This document shows positions 1-10,636 of a DNA stretch of 64,000 nucleotides, one piece after another. Each line of letters starts with the position of its first letter. The first letter of the stretch is position 1. The stretch is from Gracilaria vermiculophylla (taxonomy: Eukaryota > Rhodophyta > Florideophyceae > Gracilariales > Gracilariaceae): contig JAHNZQ020000277.1 in the NCBI GenBank assembly GCA_019155205.2, positions 627,861-691,860 on the forward strand, written 5' to 3'. Made by a program: the position numbers and the translations under genes. Below the pieces are notes generated by a model, which made no database searches, was not told where the DNA came from, and worked only from the letters and a program-made list of their open reading frames with translations.

Positions 1-543
1 CACTATACTACAAGGAGGGTTCGTAATTTTTTAGCTGGGCCACGTGGTGCATAATCTCGCCCGCGTGCGCTATAGTATCCTTAAGGTACGGTGGATTTTA
101 GTATTTATTTCAGATATTTTACGCGGGTAATTAGCACAGTAGTGAGACCTGCCGAGGCGGGCTCCCGGCTTGATATTTAAGCTGCCGGTTGAGCTCCACC
201 TCTGGGGAAGTAAAGACAAGCACCCTTGAGTCTTCTTCTACATTTTTCGGTTGGAGTCTTTTGTCTATTCACGCAGGTTTCTAAGCCGCCGATCCCCAGG
301 TCGCATCATAGCAGCGCCTGTAGGAGCATTGTCCGCCCAGTGAACCTTCCCCTCCGCTTGGTGTTTGCGGATCTCTTTCAGAATTCCACCGGCTCGCAAC
401 AGCGGATATCGGAGACCACCTTTAGGAATACGCGCCTTTGGAGTCACCAAAAACTCCTAACGGACGTTTTGCTTTACTACCTCGACAGGAGGGCTAACAG
501 TACCACATTCGGGTTATTTATAGCGAATGCTACAAGTGCAACA

Positions 544-660
544 ACTGGGATTTACTTTATGAAAACTGTTTTTCTGACAGGTCGATGACCGCCATATCTT
601 TGGGCAGTACAAGAGAACTCTCGCGTTATATACGCTACTGATTTTCATAATTGCGAACTT
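544..660. repeat. Copy A of a diverged direct repeat, spacing 316 bases
   Basis: Aligned without gaps to bases 860-976 at a fixed offset of 316, I count 61 matches in the first 97 positions. These include a perfect 15-base segment, ttatatacgctactg, at 626-640. The minus-strand translations of both copies share SSVYNA, QKN and NPSC/YPSC-like blocks, which reflects the DNA similarity. It may be an old tandem duplication or a mobile-element remnant. Confidence 0.55.
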
Positions 661-859
661 TCCCCACGTTTGCGCCCCTTTACAGCGTTCGCTCTTCAAT
701 TGTCAGCGCCAGACAGAGTACCCGTTACACTATGTATGTTACATTGAGAAACGATAGAGGCAATGTCACATGGCCTTGGATGAAATGCGATGTGCGATGC
801 CTTTGTGTGGAAACGGTTTTACGCACAAAGGTGAATGATGTGAGTTTGGGTAATTTGCA

Positions 860-976
860 ACTGGGATAATTGTTTACCAATCTGTTCTTCTGGGCAGTGG
901 ATGACGGTGTTATTCTGAACCGGGGTAAGCAAGCTGCCGCATTATATACGCTACTGGGTTGCATACTTTTGGACCT
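860..976. repeat. Copy B of the diverged direct repeat
   Basis: Partner of 544-660. The shared 15-base core lies at 942-956. No third copy was recognised in the window. Confidence 0.55.
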
Positions 977-1099
977 TTCGCGTACTCTGAATTACATACT
1001 TGCGACTGTTTCTACGTCTGTTGCACACAAAGCAAACACCAAACGTAAAGTATTGTGAGCCCTACACAAGGTAGCTGTTACACAAGCTGCAAATGGAAT

Positions 1100-2090
1100 T
1101 TAGATGTTTACTTTTTGTAAATAAATTTTGTTGGCAAAGACACAGAAATGTGCATCACATTTCGTGAAAATTGCGGCAGGGTAAACTTTGCAACAACCGC
1201 GCTGCAATCTAATTCTTACGAGCAGTTGTGGGTTTTGATCCGCCGCGTTCACCCCCGTTCTGGATCTCAAGACCCACGTGGCGGCAAACGAAGGGGCGGC
1301 GCTTTGCCTCGTGGTGGTTTCTATGGCGTGCAACGAGAAAGACGTCGTCGAGCCGAGTAAAGCATGCGCAGTTTTAGAAATGAGCCAAAACAAAGAAACA
1401 AAGAACTGAAAAAGCGAACACAATGAAACGAACAAAAACGCACGAGCGGCGCGTGTGACAGCGGCGCGCTGCACGCAGGTGCTCGCGTGCTGTCCGCGGG
1501 GTGCCCCGTCGCGGACCGGCCAAAGCGGAGCTCGCAGAGAAACCGGGCTGCGCGCCTGCGGCGGGGACCAGCGCACGCACTGTATGCCTCGCACCGCGCA
1601 GAAGCACTGAAGCGAGAAAAGCGCCGAGTGCGACAAAAACGGCTCGGCAGAATGCGGCACTTTTGCACCCGCAGCCGTGAAGAGAAAAGCAAATGTGCCG
1701 ATTGCAAAACACGCTCGCCCGCTTCCCCGCCGCACGCTCGGCGGGGTGCTGCGGGGCGGCGCGCGGCGGCGCGGCTGGCGGGCGGGTGCAGCGGGCGCTG
1801 GCCGCTCGATGCTGGCGTCAACGGCGGACATGGGCGGAACGCGGAGGTCGGGAAGGCGGCAAAGCGGCTGGCAAACGCACGACGGAAAATGCACTTGATT
1901 GGTGTCTGTTCAAGCTGCAGATGCGCGCTCGCGCGGACAGCAAATCGAGGGCGGAAATGCGGCTGTTTGAGGTTGTGCGCGAGAGCAGAGCTGCCGTCGC
2001 TTTCGGCAGGGACGCGCGAAAAGCAAAATACGGCCACAGGAAATGAACAACGAGTTTACAAAACTTGTGGATACAATAAATTGTAGACCG
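1100..2090. other. GC-rich stretch with overlapping open frames, no gene supported
   Basis: Both strands stay open for 200-260 codons here, but the translations are dominated by Arg, Ala, Ser and Cys and show no domain, signal peptide or repeat that I recognise. Open frames on opposite strands over the same GC-rich bases are expected from low stop-codon frequency. I do not call a gene. Confidence 0.5.
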
Positions 2091-3354
2091 AAACGCAAGC
2101 AGCGTGCTGTGGAGCGGCGATGCTGCGCACAGGGGTCACATGGAACGTCACGTGGCGCGCAGGTGACAGCGGAGCTCGTCATGTGGACGGACGTGAGATT
2201 GGGCGCGGGCGCTGCCAAAGCCAGAGGATGGGACAAACCGCAAAAGCACACACAACGGTTAAAGTTTTGGAGTAACTGCACAAAAACGACAGTATTTTGA
2301 AGAGTATAACTGTGCACAGATCGTGTGCAGTGTTTTGCCAAGTGACGGAGATGTTGTTGGTGGTGTCAAGTAGCCAAGTGGGAACAGTGACAAAAAGGTG
2401 CACAAGCAACACTTTCAGTGAAAGTGAGATTGATGCACGATTCACATGTGCATGTTCTCGGTGGCTTCAAAATAAAGAGATGTATAATTAATGTATAATG
2501 TACTACCTTAGGAAAACATTGAGTAGCACGTTACTGCTCTATGCGTGTGTGTTATGGCATGTACGCATAGACTGGCACGAGTAAAAGAAAAAGATCGGAA
2601 AAAGAAATATTTTTTGATGAACAACAACAACTGCCACATACATGCCTGCTCTGCTTGTTTCAAGTGGACTGATGCGCACAACGTTTGACCGTCGCGACAC
2701 GCCCCGAAATGGGTGGTGCATTCTAAAATTAAAGAACAAGTGTGTGTGTTTGAAAACGCTGAAGGGGCACTCGCCGCGGCGCGCTCGGCTGCTGCGTGCG
2801 TGGCATGTGACGCCCTGCGCACGCGACGCACGCTTCCCGCGCACACTTTTAGGTCAGTTCGGCAGGACGGCATGTTATCTATAATTCATGACAGCCGTGC
2901 CAAGTGGAAGTGACACACTCTCTCCCAACCAACGCTGTGTCACGTGAGCAACTACGCGCAAATTCAGCCATCGCGCGTTCCACTGCGCACTTCCTCACCG
3001 CCAATGGCGACGCATCGCAGCACTCCTTCAATAAATAGATACGCAAATCGATTGGTGTGCAGCGAGAGGGAGCCCCACCGCCCCAGTTGCGCCCCTCCGC
3101 TTGCACAGCAAAATGCAAAATCCTCCTACCAGCGCCGCTTCAATACTTTTATACATAGCCAAGCGCCCTACATGTACCTTACGAGCGCTGGCAACAGCAC
3201 AGTCAACGCGGTCGCCCTTACTGCTTGCGCCGCTTAAAAATTACAAAACAAAAGAAAATTTTAGTGTCCAAACCCACCACGGTGCAGCCGCTGCACAAGA
3301 GACGTATACTAATTCCCCCCTCGCTTCCGCACCCCGCATCCCTCACCAATCAGC
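2091..3354. other. Region 3' of TUP1, no gene supported
   Basis: No convincing coding frame. It holds several CACGTG/CACATG-like words near 2138-2185 and a perfect 8-base inverted repeat with one central base at 2410-2426 (CACTTTCA/TGAAAGTG). AT-rich stretches lie around 2470-2510 and 3230-3260; part of the latter may be the TUP1 3' UTR. Confidence 0.4.
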
Positions 3355-5458
3355 TTATTGATATGTCCACGTCCGAGCGAGGCAGTCGCCCGAGCCAGTG
3401 GCTATGGTCTGCGATTTGGGGTTGTGAGCAATGCTGATCACCGAGTTGGTGTGTCCATTCAGAGTCACCGACGTAGACGGCTGCCGCGGGTCCCAGAACT
3501 GCACCGTGCGATCCTTCGAACCAGAGATGAGCCACCGCCCGTCCGGGCTGAAAGTCACCGACAGCACAAAGTCCTTGTGCCCCGGGAACGAGTACCGGCA
3601 CTGATTGGACATGGACAGCGTTTGGTTGGACGCAAGGTTCCACAACTTGAGCGTCTTGTCCAGCGACCCCGACAGCACCATTCTGCCGTCGGGCGAAAAC
3701 GCCACAGAGTACACCGAGTCCTTGTGCCCTTCGAGCGTGCGCACAACCCGGTTCGTTTCCACGTCCCACACCCTCACGATCTTGTCCAGCGACCCCGCCA
3801 CAACGTGCTGACTCGTGGGGCTAATGGACACCGATGTGATGCCATCCGTGGGGCCGTGCTCGCCGTCCAGAGTCCTGATCAGCGCCCCCGTCTCCAGGCT
3901 CCACAACTTGGCGCGCTGGTCCCCAGACCCCGAGATGATAAAGTTTCCATCCGCGCTGGCGTCCACAGAGTAGATGTCCGTCGCATGGCCCACGAGCTTG
4001 TGTTTCACAGTGCGGTTGCGCACGTCCCAAACCTTCACAACATGATCTTCGGCGCCCGTGATGAGCCAATTGCCGTCTGGCGAAAAGCACACAGCTCGCA
4101 CGTAGCTGTCCGGCAGCGGCACATCTGACGGTGGAGGAATCATGTCCTTTGCAAACCGCGCTACCTTTTGACCGGACTGCGCGTCAAAGATGTCCGCCGA
4201 ACGATTAGAGCCGGTGGCCAGATACATGCCGTCCCAACTGTACCGAACACAGCACACCACCGATTTGTGCAAAAGAGAGTGTTGCAGTTGAATCTTCATG
4301 TTCACTTTGGAGCCGTTCGACGCGCGAACCGTGCTCACCGTCCAGTCGTTCTCCATGTGCATCGGGTGCTGCGAGTGCATGCCCAATTGATGAGGTTGCG
4401 GCCCATGCTGGGAGACGCCCATGATCGGTCGATGGCGATATTGCTGCGAGAGCGACGGCGGTGCATTCAGCGTAGAGCCCATCATCGTGGGCACAGCTGC
4501 CCGACTCAACGGATACTCCTTTTTAAACGCCGCATGCTGCTGCATGAGCTCCTCTTGCGTAGGAGCGTTTGTCATCATGTTGATGTTATTCACCTTTGCA
4601 GGCTGCGGCGGAGCAAGAGTTCGCATGGCAGAAGTCTGCGTAGCGTTGGGCATGATGGGCGGGATAGAAGACGGACCAGACGCAAGAGTGGCGGGAGACG
4701 GCAACGGCATCGAGTTGTGCGCTGCTTGACCGCCAGCGTGTGCATCGTGGCCATGAAGACGAGGGAACTTGAGATGATGCGGTTGCGAAATCGAGGGCGG
4801 CTGCTGCGGCTGCTGTTGCTGCTGTTGCGGTGACGCTTGTTGCTGTTGCGCTTGTTGCTGCTGTTGTTGTTGTTGTTGTTGCTGCTGTTGTTGCTGCTGT
4901 TGTTGTTGCTGTTGTTGCTGTTGCTGTTGTTGTTGTTGCTGCTGTTGCTGTTGGTGGTGCTGTTGCTGTTGGTGGTGCTGCTGCTGTTGGTGCTGTTGCT
5001 TCTGCTGGTGCTGGTGGTGCTGCGCCTGTTGCTGATGATGTTGCACGGGGTGGCTGCCGGGCTGCATGGGGTGGGCAGAGAGCGGCGATTGAGAATGGTG
5101 AAGCGCAAGCTTCTGGTGCGACTGCGGATGTTGCATGGGCAGCATGTGGGGCTGATCCAACGACCGGGAGACCGGGAAAGACGGGTGCATCGAGGGCGAG
5201 TAGGCCGGCATGGCGGCGGTGGCGTCGGGGAGCATGTGCGCGCGCGGCGGCGGGATGGGGCCGACGAGCTTGGGCTGCGAGGGGCGCGGCGGCATGGCGG
5301 AGGGCGGGTCGGCGGGCTTGTGCATGTTGGGCAGCGGCGAGTGGTGCGGGGCGGCCGAGTGCGCCCCCGGGTGCGCGGGCAGCTGGGCGGCGGGCGGCGG
5401 CGGCGGCGGGTGCGGCGGCGGCTCGGACGCGTGCAGCGGCGGGTGCGGCGGCGGGGCT

Positions 5459-5489
<31 letters not shown>

Positions 5490-5856
5490 GCGGGGGGGCG
5501 AGCGTGTGCGAGGAGGCGGCGTGCGCCTTGAGGCGCACGAGCTCCGAGTCGTACTGCTCCTTGATGATCTGGTGCTTGCGCTCCAGCTCCTCCAGGGCGC
5601 GCTCCATGTTGTTGAGCTCGGCGAGCTGCTGCTCGACCTTGCGCTGGTAGTCGTCGCGCACGGAGCGGAAGCCCTTGTTCTCGGAGACGACGGCATCGTA
5701 CTCGGCGCGCAGCTGGTCCAGGAGCTCAGCGTAGCGCAGCGGCGGGCGGTCGGGCGGCGGGAGGCCGTGGACGGGGGCGGGGACCATGGCGTGCGGGACG
5801 CCGCGCGACTGCGACGAGGGCGGGAGCAGCTGCTGGGCGTGCTGCTGGACAGTCAT
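3355..5856 (-). CDS. TUP1: TUP1/Groucho-type WD40 transcriptional corepressor
   Basis: This 833-residue protein has the layout of fungal Tup1. Residues about 38-115 form a charged helical N-terminal segment of the Tup1 tetramerisation type (LLDQLRAEYDAV, then a coiled coil). A Pro/Ala/His-rich linker follows, with a 34-glutamine run near residues 302-335. A C-terminal WD40 propeller spans about 500-833, with clear GH/WD spacing such as GHKDSVYSVAFSPDG. Family members bind DNA-bound repressors and recruit histone deacetylases and Mediator in the nucleus. The frame stays open 229 codons upstream to base 6543, but that part is an artefact of GC-rich DNA including the G run read as proline. I start at the ATG at 5856, just before the conserved N-terminal helix. 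No Ssn6 partner is present in the window. Confidence 0.93.
4852..4953 (-). repeat. CAG/CAA repeat encoding 34 glutamines in TUP1
   Basis: A pure run of mixed CAG and CAA codons inside TUP1, followed on its N-terminal side by further Gln/His-rich sequence. The mixed codons argue for a real, tolerated polyQ tract and not a recent slippage product. Confidence 0.9.
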
Positions 5857-6114
5857 GGCAGGCGTGGGTGAAGGTGGCGGCGCGGCGCGGCGCGGCGCGA
5901 GGCGGAGGGGGAGGGGCGGTGCGTAGGTGGCGCGATTTACAGTGGGCGGCGATCGGGAGGGGGGAGGCGGGGGGGTGGGGAGAGGGGAGGGCGGAGGGCG
6001 GCGGGGGTAGATGGAGAGCGGAGGAGCGAAGGGACGAGAGCGGCGACGGGCTGGAGAGGGGCGCGAGGGCAGGTGCGGCACGAGCGGCGGGCGGAGGCGC
6101 GGGCGAGCGAGAGA

Positions 6115-6241
<127 letters not shown>

Positions 6242-6426
6242 CGGTATAAATGGGGCGACGCCAGAGGGGCGCAGGCGGCAGGCGGCAGGCGGCAGGCGGC
6301 GGCCGACAGCAGAGGGCGCGGGCGAAGGCGGCGCGGGGGGCACGCAGCGCGCGGCGGCACGCGCGCGCGGCGCGTCGCGCACGCGCGCGAGGCGCGCGCG
6401 CAGCGAGCGCGGCAGGCGAGCATTGC

Positions 6427-6427
<1 letters not shown>

Positions 6428-6478
<51 letters not shown>
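6428..6478. repeat. CGG trinucleotide repeat, 17 units
   Basis: Seventeen perfect CGG units in the GC-rich spacer between TUP1 and the ANTH-domain gene. It lies outside any gene I call. Confidence 0.85.
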
Positions 6479-6559
6479 AGCGGCGCGCAACGAGCGGCGC
6501 CGCGCTCGACGTGGCGCGCGCACCACGTGTGCGCGCGTTGCACGTGGCCACGCGGCGCG

Positions 6560-7693
6560 CTACGCGGCGACGGCGTCAGCGCGGCGCACGCGGCTCACGA
6601 CGTGCGCGCGTGCGCGCTGGTCGGCAAAGCGCACGCTGCGCGCCTTGGGCGCGGCGCCGCCTCCGGCGCCGCCTCCGCCGCCGCCGTCGCTGCCGCCGCC
6701 GCCGGTGTCGGCGCCTTCCAGGCGCAAGCGCTCGTTGAGCTGCCGCACGCGCGCCGCGTTGCGCCGGCGGCGCGCGCCGCCGTCGGCGTGCGCACGCAGG
6801 CGCGCGCACTGCGCGTCGCAGCGCGCGCAGCGCGCCAGCAGCGGCGCGCTCGCGCGCAGCTCGCCGTAGTGGCGCAGCACCTGCCGCGCGTCGCGCGCCG
6901 CGTCGCCGCGCAGCGCGCCCAGCGCGTCGCTCAGCCGGTGCGCGCCGCCGTCCACGCCCGCCCACAGCGCGTGCAGCTGCCGCTCCACCGCCAGCCGCGC
7001 CGCTTCGGCGCGCGCGCCGCACGCCCGCAGCCGCTGCTCCAGCTGCAGCGCGCACTGCGCGCTGTACACGCACACCGCCATCAGCTGCACCATCGTGTGC
7101 ACGTCCACGCGCTGCAGCGCCGCCGCCACCCCGTCGCCTCCCGCCCCCTCCTCCCCCGCCGCCCCAGCCGCCGCCGCCGCCGCCGACACCACGTGCCGCA
7201 TGCTCACGTCCTGCAGCAGGTGCCTGCCAAACGCGCGCACGGCCAGCGTCACGTCGTGGCGCCCGTCGCCGTCCGCAAACGCGCGCTTGTCAAACACCAG
7301 CCGCTGCTCGTACACGCTGCGCAGCAGCGCGTCGCCGCGCCGCGCCGCCTCCTCCACCAGCAGCGCGTACAGTAGCAGCGCGCGCATGACCACCCAGCCG
7401 TCGCTGCGCCCGAGCGCGCGCTTGAGGCAGCGCAGCACCAGCAGCGGCGCCCTGCGCCCGTCGCGCCGTCCAACGCCGTCGCCACAGGTGGCCACCGCGG
7501 CGAGGTAGCGCACCGCCGCGTCGCAGCGCTGCCGCCGCGCGCGCGCGTCGCGGGTGAACACGCGCACCGCGCGCCGCACGCGCGCCCCCACAAACAGCCG
7601 ATCGCCCCACGCCAGCGCCGCGCCCCCATCGTCGCCGCCCATGGCGCCTTGCCGCTCGCCGCTCGCCGCCGCCACCGTCGAGCGTGGCCGCAT
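6560..7693 (-). CDS. ANTH-domain (AP180 N-terminal homology-like) protein
   Basis: A 377-residue, very Arg/Ala-rich protein. Residues about 35-190 match the ANTH pattern: an arginine version of the phosphoinositide motif (R41, nine residues, then R51-A-R53-R54), a helix resembling LKRxLGRSDGWVVMRALLL, and a later VRAFGRHLLQDV-like helix. ANTH proteins bind PI(4,5)P2 and clathrin adaptors at membranes. The rest is helical, ending in a Gly-rich then basic tail. Lysine is almost absent, in keeping with the GC-rich block. M18 is an alternative start. A second ANTH protein lies at 57003-59219. The assignment is by pattern only. Confidence 0.6.
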   Translation of the reverse strand: MRPRSTVAAASGERQGAMGGDDGGAALAWGDRLFVGARVRRAVRVFTRDARARRQRCDAAVRYLAAVATCGDGVGRRDGRRAPLLVLRCLKRALGRSDGWVVMRALLLYALLVEEAARRGDALLRSVYEQRLVFDKRAFADGDGRHDVTLAVRAFGRHLLQDVSMRHVVSAAAAAAGAAGEEGAGGDGVAAALQRVDVHTMVQLMAVCVYSAQCALQLEQRLRACGARAEAARLAVERQLHALWAGVDGGAHRLSDALGALRGDAARDARQVLRHYGELRASAPLLARCARCDAQCARLRAHADGGARRRRNAARVRQLNERLRLEGADTGGGGSDGGGGGGAGGGAAPKARSVRFADQRARAHVVSRVRRADAVAA

Positions 7694-8001
7694 GTCTGAT
7701 CGTCGCGCCGCGCGCGGTAGCAGCTACGCCACCCTCCGCGTGCACCAAAACGGCCGCGCGCGTTTCAAACGCGCCGCCGCACGCGGCGCAGTGTAAGCGC
7801 CCGTTTTCGGTACGCACGTGCGCGCGCCCGTGGCACACGCGTCCACGCCGCACAGCAGTGGCCAGCGCGCTGCTCGCTCCGCGCCGAGTGCACTCAGCCG
7901 CCGCCGCGCGCCGCGCGCCGCATGCCCCCGCCGCCACCGTCGCCGCCGCCGCCTCGCCGCTGCCGCTCGGCCCGCCTGCCCCCGCCCGTGCCGCCCGCCT
8001 C
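7694..8001. promoter_or_regulatory. Divergent spacer between the ANTH-like gene and TIM23
   Basis: A 308-base GC-rich spacer between two head-to-head starts, so it probably carries both promoters. It stays open in several frames, but upstream of the TIM23 ATG there is only low-complexity Ala/Arg/Pro translation. No specific motif seen. Confidence 0.35.
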
Positions 8002-8787
8002 ATGTCGTGGCTGTGGAGCTCCGCGCCGCCGGGCGACGCCGACGCCGACGCCAAGGCCGACGCCGGCGCCGGCGCCGGCGCGTACGCGCAGTTGCACCGC
8101 GACCCGTACGCCGAGCGCGACGCCGCCGCCTCGGACGTCTTCGGCGACGCCTTCGACGACGACGCCGCCGCGCCCGTGTCGGCGCTGCCGCCACCCGACG
8201 CGTCCTTCGACCTGTACGCCGCGCCCGCCGCAACGCCGCCGCCGCTCGACTTCTCGGGCGTGTCGCGCATCGACCCGCACATTCTGAGCGCGCGCTCGGC
8301 CGCGGCCACCGCGCGCGGCGGCGCCGCCGCCGAGTACGTGTTCGCCGAGGACTACGCGGCCACGCGCAAGAAGGGCTGGGGCGAGCAGCTCACCTACCTG
8401 GCCGGCTGCTGCTACCTGGGCGGCGCCACCGTGGGCGCGCTGCACGGGCTGCGCGGCGCGCTGGCCGAGTCGTCGGGCCGCCCGCTGCGCCTGCGCGTCA
8501 ACGCCGTGCTCAACGCCACGGGGCGGCGCGGCGCGCTGCTGGCCAACTCGGCGGGCGTGCTGGCGCTCGCCTTCTCGCTCTCCGAGAGCGCGCTCTACAC
8601 CTACCGCAGCGAGGACGACGTCGCCAACTACGCCGTCGCGGGCGCCGCAGCGGGCGCCCTGTTCCGCAGCACCGCCGGCGCCAGGGCCGCCGCCACCTCG
8701 GGCCTCGCCGCCGCGCTGGTCGCTGTCGGCGCCGTTTACGCCTCGCGCCGCGGCTGGTACGGCCGCCGCCTGCAGGGCATGCTGTGA
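8002..8787 (+). CDS. TIM23: Mitochondrial inner-membrane translocase subunit TIM23
   Basis: A 261-residue protein. Residues 1-110 are an acidic, Ala/Asp-rich soluble domain. Residues about 115-260 form the Tim17/22/23 domain, with the characteristic KGWGEQLTYLAGCCYLGG segment followed by Gly-rich membrane helices. TIM23 forms the presequence translocase core of the inner mitochondrial membrane. I take the ATG at 8002 because it begins a compact N-terminus; the open frame reaches upstream to 7684 through non-ATG codons. The next gene starts 170 bases downstream on the same strand. Tim17 is a less likely alternative given the long hydrophilic N-terminal domain. Confidence 0.85.
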   Translation: MSWLWSSAPPGDADADAKADAGAGAGAYAQLHRDPYAERDAAASDVFGDAFDDDAAAPVSALPPPDASFDLYAAPAATPPPLDFSGVSRIDPHILSARSAAATARGGAAAEYVFAEDYAATRKKGWGEQLTYLAGCCYLGGATVGALHGLRGALAESSGRPLRLRVNAVLNATGRRGALLANSAGVLALAFSLSESALYTYRSEDDVANYAVAGAAAGALFRSTAGARAAATSGLAAALVAVGAVYASRRGWYGRRLQGML

Positions 8788-8957
8788 CCGCACGCAGCTG
8801 TCCACGTGCACGCGTGTCGAGCGCCGCGTGCATCGCGCGCTTCCCGCCCGCGCGCTGCTCACAGCCGCCGCATCTCGCGCCGTGCAACTACACACGCGCC
8901 TACGCCGCGCGTCGCCGACGCCACCGTCGCCGCCGCCACTGCCGCCCGCCCGTCGCC

Positions 8958-9842
8958 ATGTCTCCGCGCGCCGCTGCGTTCGCGCTGCCGCCCGCCGTTG
9001 CGCCCTCCCTCCGCCCCGCCTCCCGCGCTCTCGCGGTAAACCCCCTGCGCGCGCCGCGACCGCCGCGCGCGCGCCGCCCCGCGCGCGCCGCGCCGCCGCC
9101 CCATCACACCGTAAACGCGCAGCAGCAGTTCAACAGCGTCGAGGACCTCCCGCCAGAGCCCATCCCCCCCACGCCCGAGCAGCTCCCGCCGCACTGGTCG
9201 CTCCCCGGCGTGTACGGCGTGTACGACTCAGAGGGCGCCCTGCAGTACGTCGCTGCCGTCGCCAACGTGCGCGACGCCATCGCAAACCATCTGCGCTTCG
9301 TGCGCGACGAGCAGCGCTGCTCCGCCGTGCGCATGCTCACCGTCGACGACCTGCGCCACAAGGACGCGCTCGGAGATCTGGCGGAGCGCTGGGTCCTCAC
9401 CCACGCCGAGCACGCGCCCGGCCTGCCGCCGGGCAACTCCGATGCCGCCCCCGAGTGGCGCAAGCAGCCCAAGCCGCTCGACGTCTACTTCTCGGAGCAC
9501 GCGCAGTTGGACATGGCCCCCGCCGAGATCGAGGCCATCATCCGCGACCATGACGTCGTGCTCTTCATGAAGGGCACCAGGCGCGCCCCGCGCTGCGGCT
9601 TCTCCGCTGCCGTTGTCGACATGCTGCAGAGCATGACCGACGACTTTGTGTGCGTCGACTGCCTGGACGACTTTCGCAACCTGGGGCTCAGAACCGCCAT
9701 CAAGGAGTATTCACAGTGGCCTACTATCCCGCAGCTGTACGTCAGGGGGGACTTTGTCGGAGGCCATGACATTGTTCGCGACATGATGGGCACCGGCGAG
9801 TTGCAAACCATGATGGAGACTGTCGCCGCTGAGAGCGTCTAG
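8958..9842 (+). CDS. GRXS16: Plastid monothiol glutaredoxin with GIY-YIG domain (GRXS16-like)
   Basis: A 294-residue protein in three parts. An Arg/Ala/Pro-rich N-terminus of about 50 residues looks like a plastid transit peptide. A GIY-YIG-like domain follows at about 75-150 (GVYGVYDSEGALQYVAA). A CGFS-type monothiol glutaredoxin covers about 190-290, with the CGFS cysteine at residue 213 and the conserved WPTIPQLYVRGDFVGG block. This fusion matches plant GRXS16, a chloroplast protein of iron-sulfur cluster handling and redox control. The ATG at 8958 gives a typical transit peptide; the frame is open far upstream without a plausible start. It is the last gene of the GC-rich block. Confidence 0.92.
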   Translation: MSPRAAAFALPPAVAPSLRPASRALAVNPLRAPRPPRARRPARAAPPPHHTVNAQQQFNSVEDLPPEPIPPTPEQLPPHWSLPGVYGVYDSEGALQYVAAVANVRDAIANHLRFVRDEQRCSAVRMLTVDDLRHKDALGDLAERWVLTHAEHAPGLPPGNSDAAPEWRKQPKPLDVYFSEHAQLDMAPAEIEAIIRDHDVVLFMKGTRRAPRCGFSAAVVDMLQSMTDDFVCVDCLDDFRNLGLRTAIKEYSQWPTIPQLYVRGDFVGGHDIVRDMMGTGELQTMMETVAAESV

Positions 9843-10636
9843 CATGCTCTTCTTTTTTCTTGCGCTGCCACCAAACGTAAATGAAACCTTGTGCAAACGC
9901 GTTGCCCATCAGATGCCCAGCTTTCCGAGCGGCTGCCAAACATGGCCGACGCCAGCTTGGCCACAATGCGGTCGCCAAGTATCGTTCCCGCCACGCGGCA
10001 GCCGGCAGCCTCTCGTCCTGCGTTGTCCTTGGTCTCGTCACACTGCTCCGCCCGCACTTGAAGAACGTTTCAAGTTTCTTCACGCGGCTTGAAGACCTGA
10101 ACCCTCGTTTATGATGAAAAACGATGCTACACCCCAATGTGTCATGTCCAGAACGAGAGCCTCTATCTCGTGAACACAGCTTGTCGGGAGTGGGCAAACA
10201 GCCGCAATGCCCATGATCCCATGGTGTTCATAAGCGAGCGTTTCTGTTCCTCCGCATGGATACAATGCTTCAGGTGAAAGCACCGAATACCAAAGCGAAA
10301 CAAGAGTGCAAATCGAGCGAGGAGGAAGCGTGATGCGGATGCTCAACAAACTCGCACACGCCCATCAACATCATTGCATGGCGTAAGCTACAGTACTGTA
10401 TCGTTCTACACTAAAATTATTCCTTTTCTGCCTTGCTCTAAAATACCATTGATCCGCCATTCTTCCAAGTGTTGTCACGGCAGTCACTCCCGGCCAGAGC
10501 TCTAGCAAGCAACGAGCGCTCCTTCTTCCCTCGAGCTCGTCCATGACGCTTTCGTACGCTTTCGTACTGTACGTACCATCAGCTCGTCCGTCTGGTACAA
10601 CTATCCGTCGCAGCGCCCCGGCTCCCGCAACGCACA
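9843..10636. other. Spacer between GRXS16 and ARP4, no gene seen
   Basis: The strong GC richness ends near the GRXS16 stop. Short open frames on both strands show no domain. The last 100-200 bases probably hold the ARP4 promoter. Confidence 0.4.

Larger units (their letters stand above)
1..1099. other. No recognisable gene; contains a diverged direct repeat
   Basis: Short open frames occur on both strands but none has a recognisable domain. The only structure I see is the pair of similar segments at 544-660 and 860-976. The stretch is moderately AT-rich and is not obviously the UTR of anything in the window. Confidence 0.5.

Noticed and set aside
1100..2086. Long open frames on both strands (up to 264 codons)
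   Set aside because: They overlap each other on opposite strands, have Arg/Ala/Ser/Cys-dominated low-complexity translations and no domain. Few stop codons are expected in such GC-rich DNA.
4590..5871. Antisense or alternate-frame poly-Leu, poly-Ser/Asn products over the polyQ region
   Set aside because: They are other-frame readings of the CAG/CAA repeat in TUP1.
6245..6251. TATAAAT as a TATA box for TUP1
   Set aside because: It reads on the plus strand, while TUP1 is on the minus strand; no plus-strand gene starts soon after it. It may be incidental.
7818..8957. Upstream part of the 674-codon frame that contains GRXS16
   Set aside because: It overlaps TIM23 in another frame and has an arginine-rich shadow composition; the real protein begins at 8958.
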